This document shows positions 1-12,100 of a DNA stretch of 64,000 bases, one piece after another; positions within the stretch are counted from its first letter, which is position 1; the number at the start of each line of letters is the position of its first letter. Made by a program: the position numbers and the translations under genes. Below the pieces are notes generated by a model. It was not told the DNA's origin, ran no database searches, and was given only the letters and a program-made list of their open reading frames with translations. Origin of the DNA: Nereocystis luetkeana (lineage: Eukaryota; Sar; Phaeophyceae; Laminariales; Laminariaceae); contig JARUPZ010000036.1 in the NCBI GenBank assembly GCA_031213475.1, forward strand, positions 3,832,359 to 3,896,358, given 5' to 3'.

Positions 1-1422
1 CCAAGGTTATATAACAAAATGAGGCAAACGGAGTGACAAACAAAAAAAGGTAATCGTATCGACATGATATCAATTACCAGCATATCAAAATATATTCCTG
101 ATAGGAAAAAATAATACGTAACGAGAAAGGAAGGGGGCAAATAAACCAAATAGAATAGATAAAGCTCCAGCCGGGAGTAGTTACAGATAGGAGTTAGACT
201 TTGTGCTTGTTTGTTTCCGTGTTTTCTTATTTCGGAGTGCTTATGAGTGATCAATGTTAAAGCCCATGCTCCACATTGCCGGACAGCCAACAATCAGAAT
301 GAGAACAAATAATATATCATGTGACTGGTCAAATGATGAACTAATTCGGCTGTGGGTCTGCACCACAGGTGGCCGGGACCCCCCCCCCCCCCCCCCCCAC
401 CCCTTGCACCTTGCATACCGTGGGCGTAAAATAAAAAAATAATCAATGTGGAGTCATTGCGCAGTGTAGCACACCCTTAGGCGCGCCGAATTGAGAGTTT
501 GTCGACACCTTATTCCGCGATTTTTTTGTTACATTGTTCGGAGTCTCCACAAGGATGTTTTTACGCCCACATTGTGCAAGGGGGCAATCCCAGCCACATG
601 TGACGACAAAAGACACCAACTACTAATAGTCGGACTACTGAAAAAGTTAATAGTTCCCTGAGGATACCGACTAGCCGATTTATTTGGTTTCCATACTCGA
701 AGTGAGGATTGGTGAACACGGGATGTTTTTTTTTTTCCTCTTGTGAGCGGCGTCCGCTCGTCCGGAGCTTGGGAGAGGGCTGATCGGGTTCGCTTCGCTC
801 GCTGAACGACTCAAGTCAGCAAGTCGGATGACCATCAGCTCGTCTCGCCCAACGACTTGCCGACTGAAGTCAGCTAGTTAGCTAACGGCACCTACCGATA
901 TTCTGGTATACCAGCAGGCACCAGCCGTGAAATCTCGCTGGCTCATACGTACAGGTAGCTTTACGTGACACCCCTTTAGATTGGACGCGAGTTGACGAGG
1001 GTAGAAACTGTTGAATCCTTCCCGCGATAAAAATGCAAGGCGCCTACCGTTTTTTTTTTTTGGGGGGGGGGAAGCTTACTATGTCGAGGGAGGGATGCAG
1101 AAGAGAAGGGCGACGAAAACAAAATGAATGGGGAAAAACTGAGAAAAAAGTAGAAAAATGTTGAAGTGCAAATATACTGCGCGCGCAAACTGCTTGGGGT
1201 TAGATACGGATCACATCTGCAGTGAAGGGCTTCACCTTCCAGATTCAGAAACTACCGCATACCATGTGTGAAGGAACGAGGAGTACAGAGTATATTCTGC
1301 TGTACTTTCTCGTCCCCACAATGGAAACAAACTCCAACAATAGGAGGCTGATAGACAGAGAAAAAAGGCGACCGGCCGCTCTCAACTCTCAACTATCAAC
1401 GAAGGCGCCGTATTTTATTTTT

Positions 1423-1684
1423 TGGGACATTCTGATCGGAAAGCGTTTTTTCATCGGAGAGCGTTTTTTCCAGAATTTTCAGAGTTTGGAAAATAATTGG
1501 AGATAGGTATCAATGTACGGAGGCGTTCTGTCACTATTCGTGAAATTCTCCAGAAGCAAAAAAATCAAGTTCGTCAAATTTCACATATTTGGGAAAAAAA
1601 ATCGGGCAAACATGGAAGATTGAAAAATCGTGCGAAAAAATTGTCGAAACTACGGGAAAAAAGCTCTCCGATAAGAATGACCCT
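1423..1684. mobile_element. MITE family D copy 1
   Basis: The ends are inverted repeats: GGGACATTCTGATCGGAAAGC on the left and the complement of a similar sequence, ending GCTCTCCGATAAGAATGACCC, on the right. A close second copy lies at about 25487-25727. The interior is AT-rich and non-coding. The opposite arm of the surrounding foldback lacks this insert. Confidence 0.7.
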
Positions 1685-1972
1685 TAGTTGTTACGGGTGT
1701 ATTTGTGACATAAAACAACGCATACGTCAGGTGTGAGTGTAACCGATTGGGTCGTTGAAGTACTGAATATTCAATTGACATGAATAACAGCAGTGACGCG
1801 CCGGCAATCGTAACGAGGCGAAGAGCGCTTCGCGTGACGAAACGGAGCGTGGCGTACAAAAAAACACGGACTTGAAATTGGTTTGCACTATATCTGGGAC
1901 CTGGGGGCGTAAACGTGTACCAGGTACAGCTCTACAGGCATACTAACCTACCCGTTTTTTGTACTGTAGGTG

Positions 1973-2344
1973 CTACTCTTTATACAGTTGCCTTGCCTTC
2001 CCGATTTTCTCGTTGGTGCTGCTGCCGTCAGCGCCGCTGTCCTTGATGCTGCCGGTAGCGTCGCCGTACTTGACGACACCTCCGACCTCAAAAGAAGAAG
2101 GGGTGGGATTGAACCTCGCCGCAATATCACCGTACACCGCGCATGGCTCGCAACACAGAAGTAAAGTGTACTGCTGTGCTACGAGCCACGCGCGGTACAC
2201 GGCTACATTGCGATGAGCGCCAACCCTTCCCCTTATTCTTCTGACGTGGGAGGTGTCGCCATCTGCAGCGACGTTACCGGCAGCATGAAGGACGACGGCG
2301 CTGACGGCAGCAGCACCATCGAGAAAATCGGAGAGGCGAGGCAA
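1973..2344. other. Mirrored peptide-coding segment at the foldback centre
   Basis: The minus strand of the left arm (about 1973-2100) and the plus strand of the right arm (2222-2344) both encode the pattern [DE]VGGV...D.TGS[IM]KD.GADGSST.EKIG.ARQLY. Each reads outward from the palindrome centre. Frame conservation between diverged arms suggests an old coding exon, but no start, splice context or known family was recognised. Confidence 0.35.
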
Positions 2345-3145
2345 CTGTACACGGTGTTACCCCCCAGGTCCCAGTTATACTGCATACGCAAGTTCAAGTT
2401 TGAGCCATTTTATTTAACGTTACGTTACGGTTCGTTTCGTCTCTCTTTTCTTTTTCACTCGCCACGATTCGTTGCTTCACTGGTGTTCATGTCGATGGCA
2501 TACCTGGTGTACAGTACTGTAGGTGTTCCCCATTCAGGCGGTGGTGTGCCAAATAAATGTAAAATACTGCCTTATTGAAGGAAGCCGCCTTATATTCATT
2601 CCAGGTCATGAGTGCCGTTCCCCAGTCGCTCCAAGCGGTTTTAACCGCCCTATGTCAGGATACCATCTGACTCAGACCGCCTTATCGGGGGTGCTCTACT
2701 GTACATCAACCACTCGATCGGTCACACTCACACCTGACGTGTTTCTAATATTATGTCAGACACAAAAAGAAAAAAACGGCGCCTTCGTTGATAGGTGGGA
2801 GTCAAGAGCGGCTGATCGTCGTTTGCATCTCCGTCTATCTACAGTATCTCCTACGTATTGGTCGTTTGCTTCGTGGTGGAACAATACAGTACTGCAGTAC
2901 GAGTATATAATCTTTACCCCTCGTTCCTTCCTACACGGTATGTGGTAGTCTCTGAAGCCGGAAGGTGAAGCGCTCAATGCATAAATGATCCTTCCCTAAC
3001 CACAAGTAGTTTGCGTCCGCAGCACATTTGCACTATTATTACCTTTTTCCGTTCGTTTTTTTTCCCCATCCCATTTAATTTCGTCGTTCTTCTTTCGCTT
3101 TACCCCTCCCTCATCGTAACTCATATCCGAGGTCACATAATACTA

Positions 3146-3250
3146 TTACGGGGGACCATAGTTAATAGGACCTATGTCATACATAAAAAACTATATATTT
3201 AACCATTTTTACTAATAATATTTGGTCCTATTAACTATGGTCCCCCGTAA
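3146..3250. mobile_element. MITE family A copy 1 (TA target site)
   Basis: The terminal inverted repeat begins TTACGGGGGACCATAGTTAA and ends with its complement. It is flanked by TA on both sides, with an AT-rich core containing TTTGGTCCTATTAACTATGG. It is one of ten copies in the window and interrupts only the right arm of the foldback. Confidence 0.9.
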
Positions 3251-4312
3251 TAGTAGGCTCCCCTCCCCTCCCCCTGACCCCCCCAAATGCGGTAGGCGCC
3301 TCGCGGTTTTATAGCGAGAAGGGTTTAGCATCGACCTGCGTCGAATCTAAAGGGGTTCGTTTTAAGCTAGGTATGAGTCGGCAGGATTTCACGACTAGTA
3401 TCTAATGGTACCAGATTATCGGTAGGTGCCGTTAGCCAACTAGCTGGCGTTAGTCGGCAAGGCGGATGGCGAAGCCAGCGGATGGTCATTGGGCTTGCCG
3501 ACTTTAGTCATTAGGCGAGAGAAGCGAACCAGATCAGCCCTCTCCCACGCTCCGCCCGAGAAGGCGCCGACCGCAAAAAAAAAAACATATATCCCGCGTT
3601 CACCAATTCTTTCTTGAGGTATGGAAACCCAATAAATCGGATAGTCGGCACCTCCACGAAATGACTACCTGGTATTACTATTTCAGTAGCCCGACTACTA
3701 CCTACTGTAGTTGGTGACTTACGTCGTCAGATGTGGCCGGGATTCCCCCCGCTGCACAATGTGGGCGTAAAACCATCCTTGTCGAGACACTGAACAATGT
3801 AGCAGACCCCTTAAGGTAATGACAATCTCTTAATCCTGCACGCCTAAGGGTGTGCTGCATTGGTCAATGACTCCACATTAAGTATTTTACTCCAACGTCG
3901 TGCAGGTGGGGGGGGGGTCGCAGCCTCCGAGGGTCCGGACCCGCAGCCGTAAGTGTCACTACTTTTACCCGTCATGTCCTTATTAGTAGTAGTCGTAGTA
4001 TGTTGTCAGCGGTTTCATTCCCCTTGGCATCCGACAATGTGTGGCATGAGCTTCAACGTTGATCACTCATAAGCACTCCGGAAGGAGAAAATCACGCAAA
4101 AAAAACAACTTACGCACATACATGGTCTAACTATCATCTGTGCATACTTCCGACTTGAGCTCTATCTACTGTATTGTAGCTTTATTTGACCCTGCCTTTT
4201 TTTTGTGTACTCTAATTTTCTGCTTGCTCTGAATGTTAGGTCATCGATATCGATACCTGTTGTTTAGCGTCACCCCGTTTGCCCGTTTGGATGAATATGA
4301 ACTTGGTCCTTG

Positions 4313-6198
4313 GTAGTTTGATGGGCTCGAAACGTACGATTTTGCACTTCTAACTTGCAGCTGATATTTGGAGCTGTCACTAGCTGCCTCTTCTTTACCC
4401 GACGTGTTTGCCCTCTTAGCTCTGTATAAGCAACCGAGTTCCCTCGTCGAGAATGGCTTATACGATGAGAATTGACTTTTTATTTTCTAAGAGATCTGTT
4501 TCCCTCGCAGTCTAAAATAACTCTGCAAGATATACGAGCTAGGCATTTGTGACAGCTGTCGATCACATAAAAAAAAAACGGCATTGGTTGATAGTCTCGA
4601 GATATCAACTTTCCAATATTCAGTGTGTGTGAGAGAAGCGCCCCGCCCCGAATATTGTTTCTGGAACCTATTCAGGCCATTTTTATTTTTATTTCCAGCG
4701 CAGTCAATACCTACCATCGTTACGTGTGTATTGTAGGTAAAATTTTGGCTCGCCAGAGAAACACATCTCTTGCAAAACAAAAAAACGACCATCACTCGCA
4801 TGGGAAAATCGTCTGGTTCGTGTTGGCGCTTTTTTTTTCGTACTGCAGTAGCGTAGGACATGTCTAGGAACCCACACGCCAGGTAGCTCGTATCGCTTGC
4901 TACCCAGCAGTGCTACTGGTATTCATAGTCTACATGTGTGCAGAATACCAATCTGGCCGGATATTTAAGGACCGTTTGCATCTAAAAATGAAGACCCAAC
5001 GGGCCTTACACTTCCGGCCAGAACGGTCCATTCTAAGAAATCGTGCAGTAAGAAAGTTTTAAGAGGAAAATAAGAAAATCGAGAGGGGCCGTCATATCAT
5101 CCTTTCCGAGATAAGAGACCCAGCCTGGGCCAGCATCCCGATTTCTTTCTGTTGATGTAATACTGGTAGGTATTATTTCCTGTTTCTGACGCTTGCGAGG
5201 GTAACGATGCACCAACTTTTTCTGAGGCTCCTACTACTTGAGTATAAGTATATCTGTACAGTATCGGCCCCCTCCCGTAAGAAATCTGAAACAAAATGTT
5301 CTGGTCAAGCAGGCAAGAAGGAGGTGCTTGTACCAATAAAGTCGCTACACCCTACTGGTACCACTCTGACCGTAAATATAAGGATCATTTATATATACCT
5401 ATAAGTACCCAACGGGCCCTATATTTACGCACAGTGTGATAGACTACCTACTTTTGAAGCAAATAATGTATTCTGCGTGGACTAGAGCTCTTTAAATTAT
5501 GTTTTCTCACGGGAGGGCCGATACTCTTTACCCTGGTGTACATCACCCAAAGTTGGCGTATTTTTACTAAAAACCGCACACTTAAGAACCTCGATGAAAA
5601 GCAATCACACTACCTAGGAAGGTAGCGAACAGATAAAGTAAAAAAACAAACGATGTTAAGCAGCTCCTCGGTTGAAGTATTTGGAAAAAAATGCCTTCCC
5701 CCAATTGAAACCCCCTGTCGTGTCGTAGCACGCGTCTTGACATTTTCAATACCGCCGGTGTTTTCCGTGTCTTACTGAGAATAAGTGTTAATGTATCGCC
5801 AAGAGCGCGCCAATTAAAACGAGCCAACGGGGCTTGCGTACCCCATGCGTTGTAAAATGCCACTAACAACTCGTCCAGCACACGAATATGACACCATCCG
5901 TAATGCGTACGTTGTAGGTAACAATAACGTCCGAGTTTTTGTTTTATGCATGGGGCCGCCACGGATAACGTCACGGAAAAAACGGCAAATAATTTTTGGA
6001 CCGCGCTTTGAACCCCTCACGCGGCCGCCCCCAAACACTAAAACTAGTATACTAAGGCCCAAAAAGGCCTTCATGGAGTCCAAAACAACACGGTCTTAGT
6101 CTTTTGGGCCACTGGCAAGAGGTTAATCAGTCGCCTACTCAATCTAAGCCTTTTTACACAATGGTTAATCAATCATATTACACAATGTTTAGTTGCAG
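4313..6198. other. Region without a convincing gene
   Basis: No coding exon could be supported here, although it should hold the 5' end of the gene that follows. A short inverted motif around 4965-5035 (TTAAGGACCGTTTG and ACCCAACGGGCCTTA) resembles the family C repeat seen in tandem at 38.6 kb, and a partial related match occurs near 5405. Short open frames here lack splice and composition support. Confidence 0.5.
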
Positions 6199-9100
6199 AC
6201 ATTGCAACTGTATGGCGACGCACAGCAAACCGAAATAGCACGAACCAAAACCCGGCCGCGATTTTTTCCCGCCTCACCCCGCGTGACGCCACTGCCCTCC
6301 CAGACGGAGCTGACGCCGACCGGCGAGACCGCTGACTTGGCCGACTACGTCAATGCTTCCGTGAGCCGCATGGGGACGGTGCCGATCTCTGGACTGGGGA
6401 AGCTCTCCCTCGCCGTGGACCCCGACTTCGAACCGCGGGGGAAGCAGCCGCGTGTCGTGATTGGAGACAGAGTTCGCCTCGAAGACTACGACGAGTACGT
6501 GCGGGACGAATTCCTGGCCGAGGCGTGTCCAGCGGTAGAAACCAATGAACCGTTCACGCTTGAAGACCTCGTCGCCGCCGGCGACAGGACGGAGCAGGAG
6601 AGGAAGGCGCTCGAGGCAGGCTTGGAGGAAGTGGAGAAGTCTCTGACTCGGGACATCCTAGGCGTCGTGGAGAACGTCGCGGGATACGTCGGAAGCCTGT
6701 TCAAGGTAAGCCCTGCGGAGGTCTACGTTACTAAACCACCGACGAGGATGTAGAGCTTGCTTCGTGCTTTTAAGAGAAAACGGGGGGCGGGGGGGGAGAT
6801 CTCTCACCTTAGTCGGCTTTTGCTGCGCGTCAATTTTCAATGTGTGGGGTAGTGGTCCGAGGTACACGCGTCAGTTTATTAGACAATATCCCATGCCGGG
6901 ATTTTTTTTGTATATTACCGTGCAGAATCAACTGGTATAGAAGTTCGAGGCTGGTACAATATCGCCTACCCAATCGGCTCAATTCCCAGAACAGTGCCGC
7001 TTACGTCATGATATTGTCAAATTAGATGGACTGGCAATGGGACTATTGTTGAGAAAACATTGCCGTCGACCATGTACTGGGTGTACGGTTTCGTTCTCCA
7101 CAATTGAATTTAAGGCGCAGTCGGCCCACGATGCATCTGCGTGCGGAAGTTTGTTGAGGTTAAGTTTCAGGTTATAAAAAACACTGTATTTGTTTTCACA
7201 CTAACTGGTGCGTCGTTTGGTGAGCTTACCAATCGTTTGAAACACTATCTGGTCTATCGTCGCCGCCGTATTAAGTCTTTTTTTTTTTTTTTTTGCTTTT
7301 TTCACTCTATACAGGAGATCCTCCCCGCCTGGATCAACCCGGCCGTGGGGCAGGTCCAGCGAGCTGACGAGTGCTTCCGCGTGGTGGGATCGATGTCGGT
7401 CGGTCCAGGACGAGACCCGTGCGTGACCGAGCCCTCCTCCATCTCCTCCATCTCCTCCTGCTCCGACGCTGCTTTCGCCTCCGCTGCCTCCCATGCTGCT
7501 TTAATCGTGTTCAACGCTTCCGCTGCTTCCGACACCTTCGCGGGTGCCGGCATCGACTCCGGGAGGGGTGGCTGGTTCTACTGCTCGCACCACAAGCGCC
7601 TCGTCCAGCTGGACCCGACCCTCATCTGCCCGTCCAACGGCAACGCAGGTATCGGTGTTCGTAGGTGTATATCGCTTCAAAATCGTCTGGTCTGGGGTGG
7701 GGTATTGTGTTTCCTTTCTACATCGATCGGCCTGGAGAGCTACTGTATGTGCTGTGAGTATGTACGTCTCCACACAAAATCCAGTCTCTGTTTTTTTTTT
7801 GTGTGCACGATACTCGTGATTTTATCGATAGTTTTGGTGGTCGACAGTTGGAGTCACCCACCGGCGCTTACATCCATTACCTCTACCAGGTGCATGTGTA
7901 TGTATACTACCGTTTGTTTCTAGACGGCATTTATCTACAGTGCGTATGATAGCGATGCATAATCGTAACTGCTCACAATCTGTCGTGTTTGCGTTCTGTT
8001 TATTTTGTTTGTTTCGCCCCTTGCCGTCGTTCCGCTGCAATCGTGAGCTTCGGACATGTTTTGCACCATTTGGTAAAGAGTTGTGGACGACGGTTGTAAA
8101 AACTGGAGTTGGATAGAAAGCATTGCGAGCGCCATTCGTATATTCTCAAGGAAGCAAATGCCATAAAACGTTTTACGTCAAGAGCAGCGAGCTGCTATTC
8201 GGAGTGAGCTCTTCCCGCGATACAATCAATCATGCAAGCTATGTATCTACTTCGCATGAGTATACCCTTCCCTGTAGTAGATGACAGTATCTGACAGTGT
8301 ACGGGTCTATGATATAATGATAACCTACGCGGTTATGCCTTGATATCTGAGCAGTAAGCATCACCGCTCGTGCACGGTTGCGCATGTTTCTCTCTTCTCA
8401 CGCAGGACGCAGCGACGAACCGTCGTCGCCGCCCTCCCTGACGGGCCAAGACGACAGGTACAGCGATGACGAAGACAGAGTTGACTCGCTAATCTCTGCC
8501 CTCCTTGCGGCTGACCGCACGCGTTACGAAGCCGAGCACATGAAGCTGGCGCTTCACGTAGACGCAGCCCTTCACTTCCCTGCGGCAGTCGAGGCCCTCC
8601 TCTCCCGCCACATCACAGAGCTTGAGGACGAGCGCGCGTGGGTAGAGGCCCTCTTAGACAGCATCTTCGAGCGGGACGAGGAAGACGAGAGACAGGTGAG
8701 CATTGTCGGCAGACGCGTGCGACGTAGAGTAGGGATAGTAGCACCTACTGTTTCTGAGGTTGAGGAGCTCCACTGCTGTATACCACCCTCTCCCAAAAAA
8801 CCTGTTTGTGATTACAAAAGAAACCGATTACTGAACCTGGTTACTGAACCTGGGTCTATCGTAGTAAAAAAGGAGGAAATCTTTGAGATGCATACCGAAT
8901 ACACAACGAACTTACCAGGTAGATCAGAGATAATACGTAGGTCCTTAGTTAACTATACCTCGTCAGGGAGAAAGGTGTAGGCTAAAGCAGGTACACGTAT
9001 CCCGATCGTGGCAGTCGTCGACAAACTCATCAAGGAGGGTGACGTGATAAGTGGGAAATGTGCCCAGGGTTACCGAGTCGGCACGCTGTAGAAATGGCGG

Positions 9101-12100
9101 CTCGGGCAACTTCGTCGGGGGGGGGGTTTGGGTGGATTCCGGATGTCTCTCCCAGCGCACTGAATGTTTACTGTCGGCGATGCGTTGATAAAATTAATTG
9201 GCTTTTCGAGGCGGGAGGGGGAGGGGGGGGGGGGGGGGGGGGGGGTTGGACCATGTAATACGACAGCACCAGAAGCCGTCTATCGACTCTTCGCGGGGAG
9301 CTTGCCGGCTAACGATCGCAGCCGCCATGTATTTCTCTGCTCTCCCGCTCTTGTTTTATGCTTGCGTGATCAGGTGGCGCTCGAGAGGAACATCACGACC
9401 CAGATGCAGCACCTGCTGTCTGGTGGCGTCGACAAGGACCGCGAGGAGGAAGAACCGCTCCCACCAGTGTGCCAAGAGGACGAGTACTACACGTTCGTTC
9501 CCGCTGACGGGTCGAAGGCCAAGTGCGAAGCGCTGCCGGACTTTCCTCGGACACCTCCGGTGAGTTCGTGAAATTATCTCGCTACCTCGCTGCAACAAGA
9601 AAAGATCGTTCCACGAGATGGTCGGTGTGAAGTGTGAACAACCCCGTGTTCCATTTTTATGAATCGACCACGTTAATTCGGGGATAAAGTGGTGATCAAA
9701 CAGCTTAAACAAAACGACGTTGCTAAAACCTGCCCCGGAGAGTGGTTTGGGTCGGTGAGTGTGTACTTACCAACCTCAACCTCCTTGCTCAACGCGGTTG
9801 TTTAGCGGCTATGTAGAGCATGTCGTAGGTTCTGGCCGGAGGCAGAAAGAGAGATAGAGAGTGAGCTGGATCATCAAAACCAAAACCAAGCGTTCCCGTC
9901 CATCGCTAAACAACAATTTTGTCGTCGCTGCTACCACAAACATGCACACCCGACCCAACCCCACCCCACCCCACCCGCTAGATGGACGGCTGCTCCTCAC
10001 TGAAGGATCTCTACGGAAACGATCAATACGTCACTTCCCGGGGCGACTGCCGCTTGTACATGCACAAGCACCCCTTCCGCAACACGCCTGTTTCCGTAGA
10101 GGAAAACTTTGCCCCCTACTTGTTCTACGACGCCGCGGCATCTCCGTTCAACTACCCGGAATACCGCTACGACACGCCTGGGGAGACTCCACAGCTTCCC
10201 GGACAGTCCTGGGTGGTTGAGCGTCTGCTGGAACGTCTGCCTGGAAGTCTGGTCACTGCTGTGACGGATGCTTTGACCGACGCGCGTCAGGTGCAAATAA
10301 TGTGTTTCGTCGTTGTTGTTTTCAACTCACTTACCGTTCGATCGTAGGATATAGATTATATATCAGGGACAAGGGTAAACCGTTTGAGCCACAAAACAGT
10401 TTTTTTTTTTGGCGTGGAGACACTCTTCCGGTGTTGGTTGGGGGTGAGCTCTTTTTTGAGTCCATGGTTGCAAGAATCAAGAAGCAATAGGCAGGATCCG
10501 CCATATAGCATAGACATGTAGTAGTGACAAAACAACTTTGAGTCAGTGCACGCAAGCGTTGAGATCTGTTGCGGTTGCCATGTTCCCTCGCCAAAAAACG
10601 TTTTTCGACCGCGTCCAGGTGATAAAATATCAGATACGACTAGCGTTTCCCATATTATAGTATAGTCACCATATATGCGCGAAGCAATAGACAGGAACCG
10701 CTCTAGCAAAGACAATTGGGTGCGACAAAAGGGCGTTTAGTCTGCGAACGCAAGCATTGAGGTTTGATGCAGTTGACATGTTCCCTCGCCAAAAAAACAA
10801 AATTCGACCGCGTTCTGGTGAGAAACTATCAGATACCATGAACGTTTCCCATGCTTTGGTGTAGTCACCCTATATATTCGCGAAGAATGCAGCTTTTCTG
10901 AACAGACCCCGAGGGGTCATATGATTCGCCATAACCCTTAGCCATAAACTTCGCCAGCGAGGTTACAGACATATATGGGGGGCAACAGGTTTTGCCGCAT
11001 GGCCGTGCTTGAATACGTCATCGATAAGTCGCACGTCAACTCACGGGTCTAGCCCCTGGAAATCAGGTCATGCGCAAACGCCGGTCAGTGAGTATAGCAG
11101 AAACCCCGCGTCGTGGGTAATCGATATCGATCGCATGGCGCAGTGAACGTGTATCGTCAGAGCATCAGACCAAAACCTAACACGAAAACTTGTGATAAAC
11201 ACCTCAACTAGCGTACAACCGCTGTGAGGAACAAGTATTCCTGCGACAAGCAAAAAAACGAGTTTGGCTTTCCTTGGACGTCATATATTTCGAGCCCTTC
11301 CCACTTCCAATAATCGATGCAAACAGTTGTTTCGGTATCGCGATCACGCACTCGCCGATGTCACAGTTTTGGTCATACGTTTTCATTTTTGTCCGTCAAG
11401 GATCCACGTTTGTACGTTTTCGGTTGAGTCGGAAGCCCTTAATTCGTCTTCATTTTTGCTTTTTCATCGAAATTCGAAGTTCGTACCAGGTGCGATATCT
11501 GGTACGTTTTTTGTTTTTTTTCTCCAAAGTCTGAATCTCGCCTATTTTTTGCTGTTGCTGGAGTCCATGAGTTCGTACCAGGTTCTATATCTGGTACGTG
11601 TTTTGTTCGTTTCTCCAAAGTCTGAATCTCGCCTGTTTTTCTCTTGTTGAAGTCCGTATATATGTGATTCTTCACAGGCCACGCGTCGGGTCAAAACCGT
11701 TTGAAACATCACGGGCCGGGTCGGGTCGGGTCGGGTCGGGTAAGGTCAGAAGGTTTTTCAACTCTCACTCAATGGGTTGGATTACTTCCAATCGAACTGA
11801 CCCGCGAGGCTTTACCCGACTCGTGATTGGCCCTGATACATTTATTTTTTTGTGCCGTCGTGTGTTTCCCCCCCTCCTTTTGCCTCTCTCGCTTGCTGAC
11901 GTGCCGAATAAAGAACCCTTACTCTTGTTGTTCCGGTCCCCAAATCCATTTCCGACAGGTGGTCGAAGTTCTGCAGCTCAAGCTAGAAAAGACATTCGAC
12001 CTGATCCGCTATCTCGCCGGGGGTGGCAGCGGCGGCCGCAGCAGCGTCAAGTACATCGCGAAGGCAAGAAAGGCGCCACAGTGGCATTTACTGATTTATT

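Larger units (their letters stand above)
1..4312. repeat. Giant foldback element (imperfect inverted repeat of at least 4.3 kb)
   Basis: The left arm (1-2158) is the reverse complement of the right arm (about 2174-4312) around a short loop near 2166. Matching landmarks include GGAGTGCTTATGAGTGATCAA (236-256) with its complement at 4056-4076, CACATTGTGC near 568 with its complement near 3757, and GTCAGGTGTGAGTGT near 1727 with its complement near 2726. Arms are diverged and carry separate insertions: a MITE at 1423-1684 in the left arm only and another at 3146-3250 in the right arm only, so both landed after the arms existed. The outer left end lies outside the window. Long terminal inverted repeats of this kind fit a foldback or Mutator-like element, but no transposase is seen. 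Confidence 0.85.

Noticed and set aside
1905..1985. The TACCAGGTA at 1918 as a clean 7 bp insertion relative to the other foldback arm
   Set aside because: The left arm differs there by about 65 bp in total, so the empty site is not clean; not counted among the supporting pairs.
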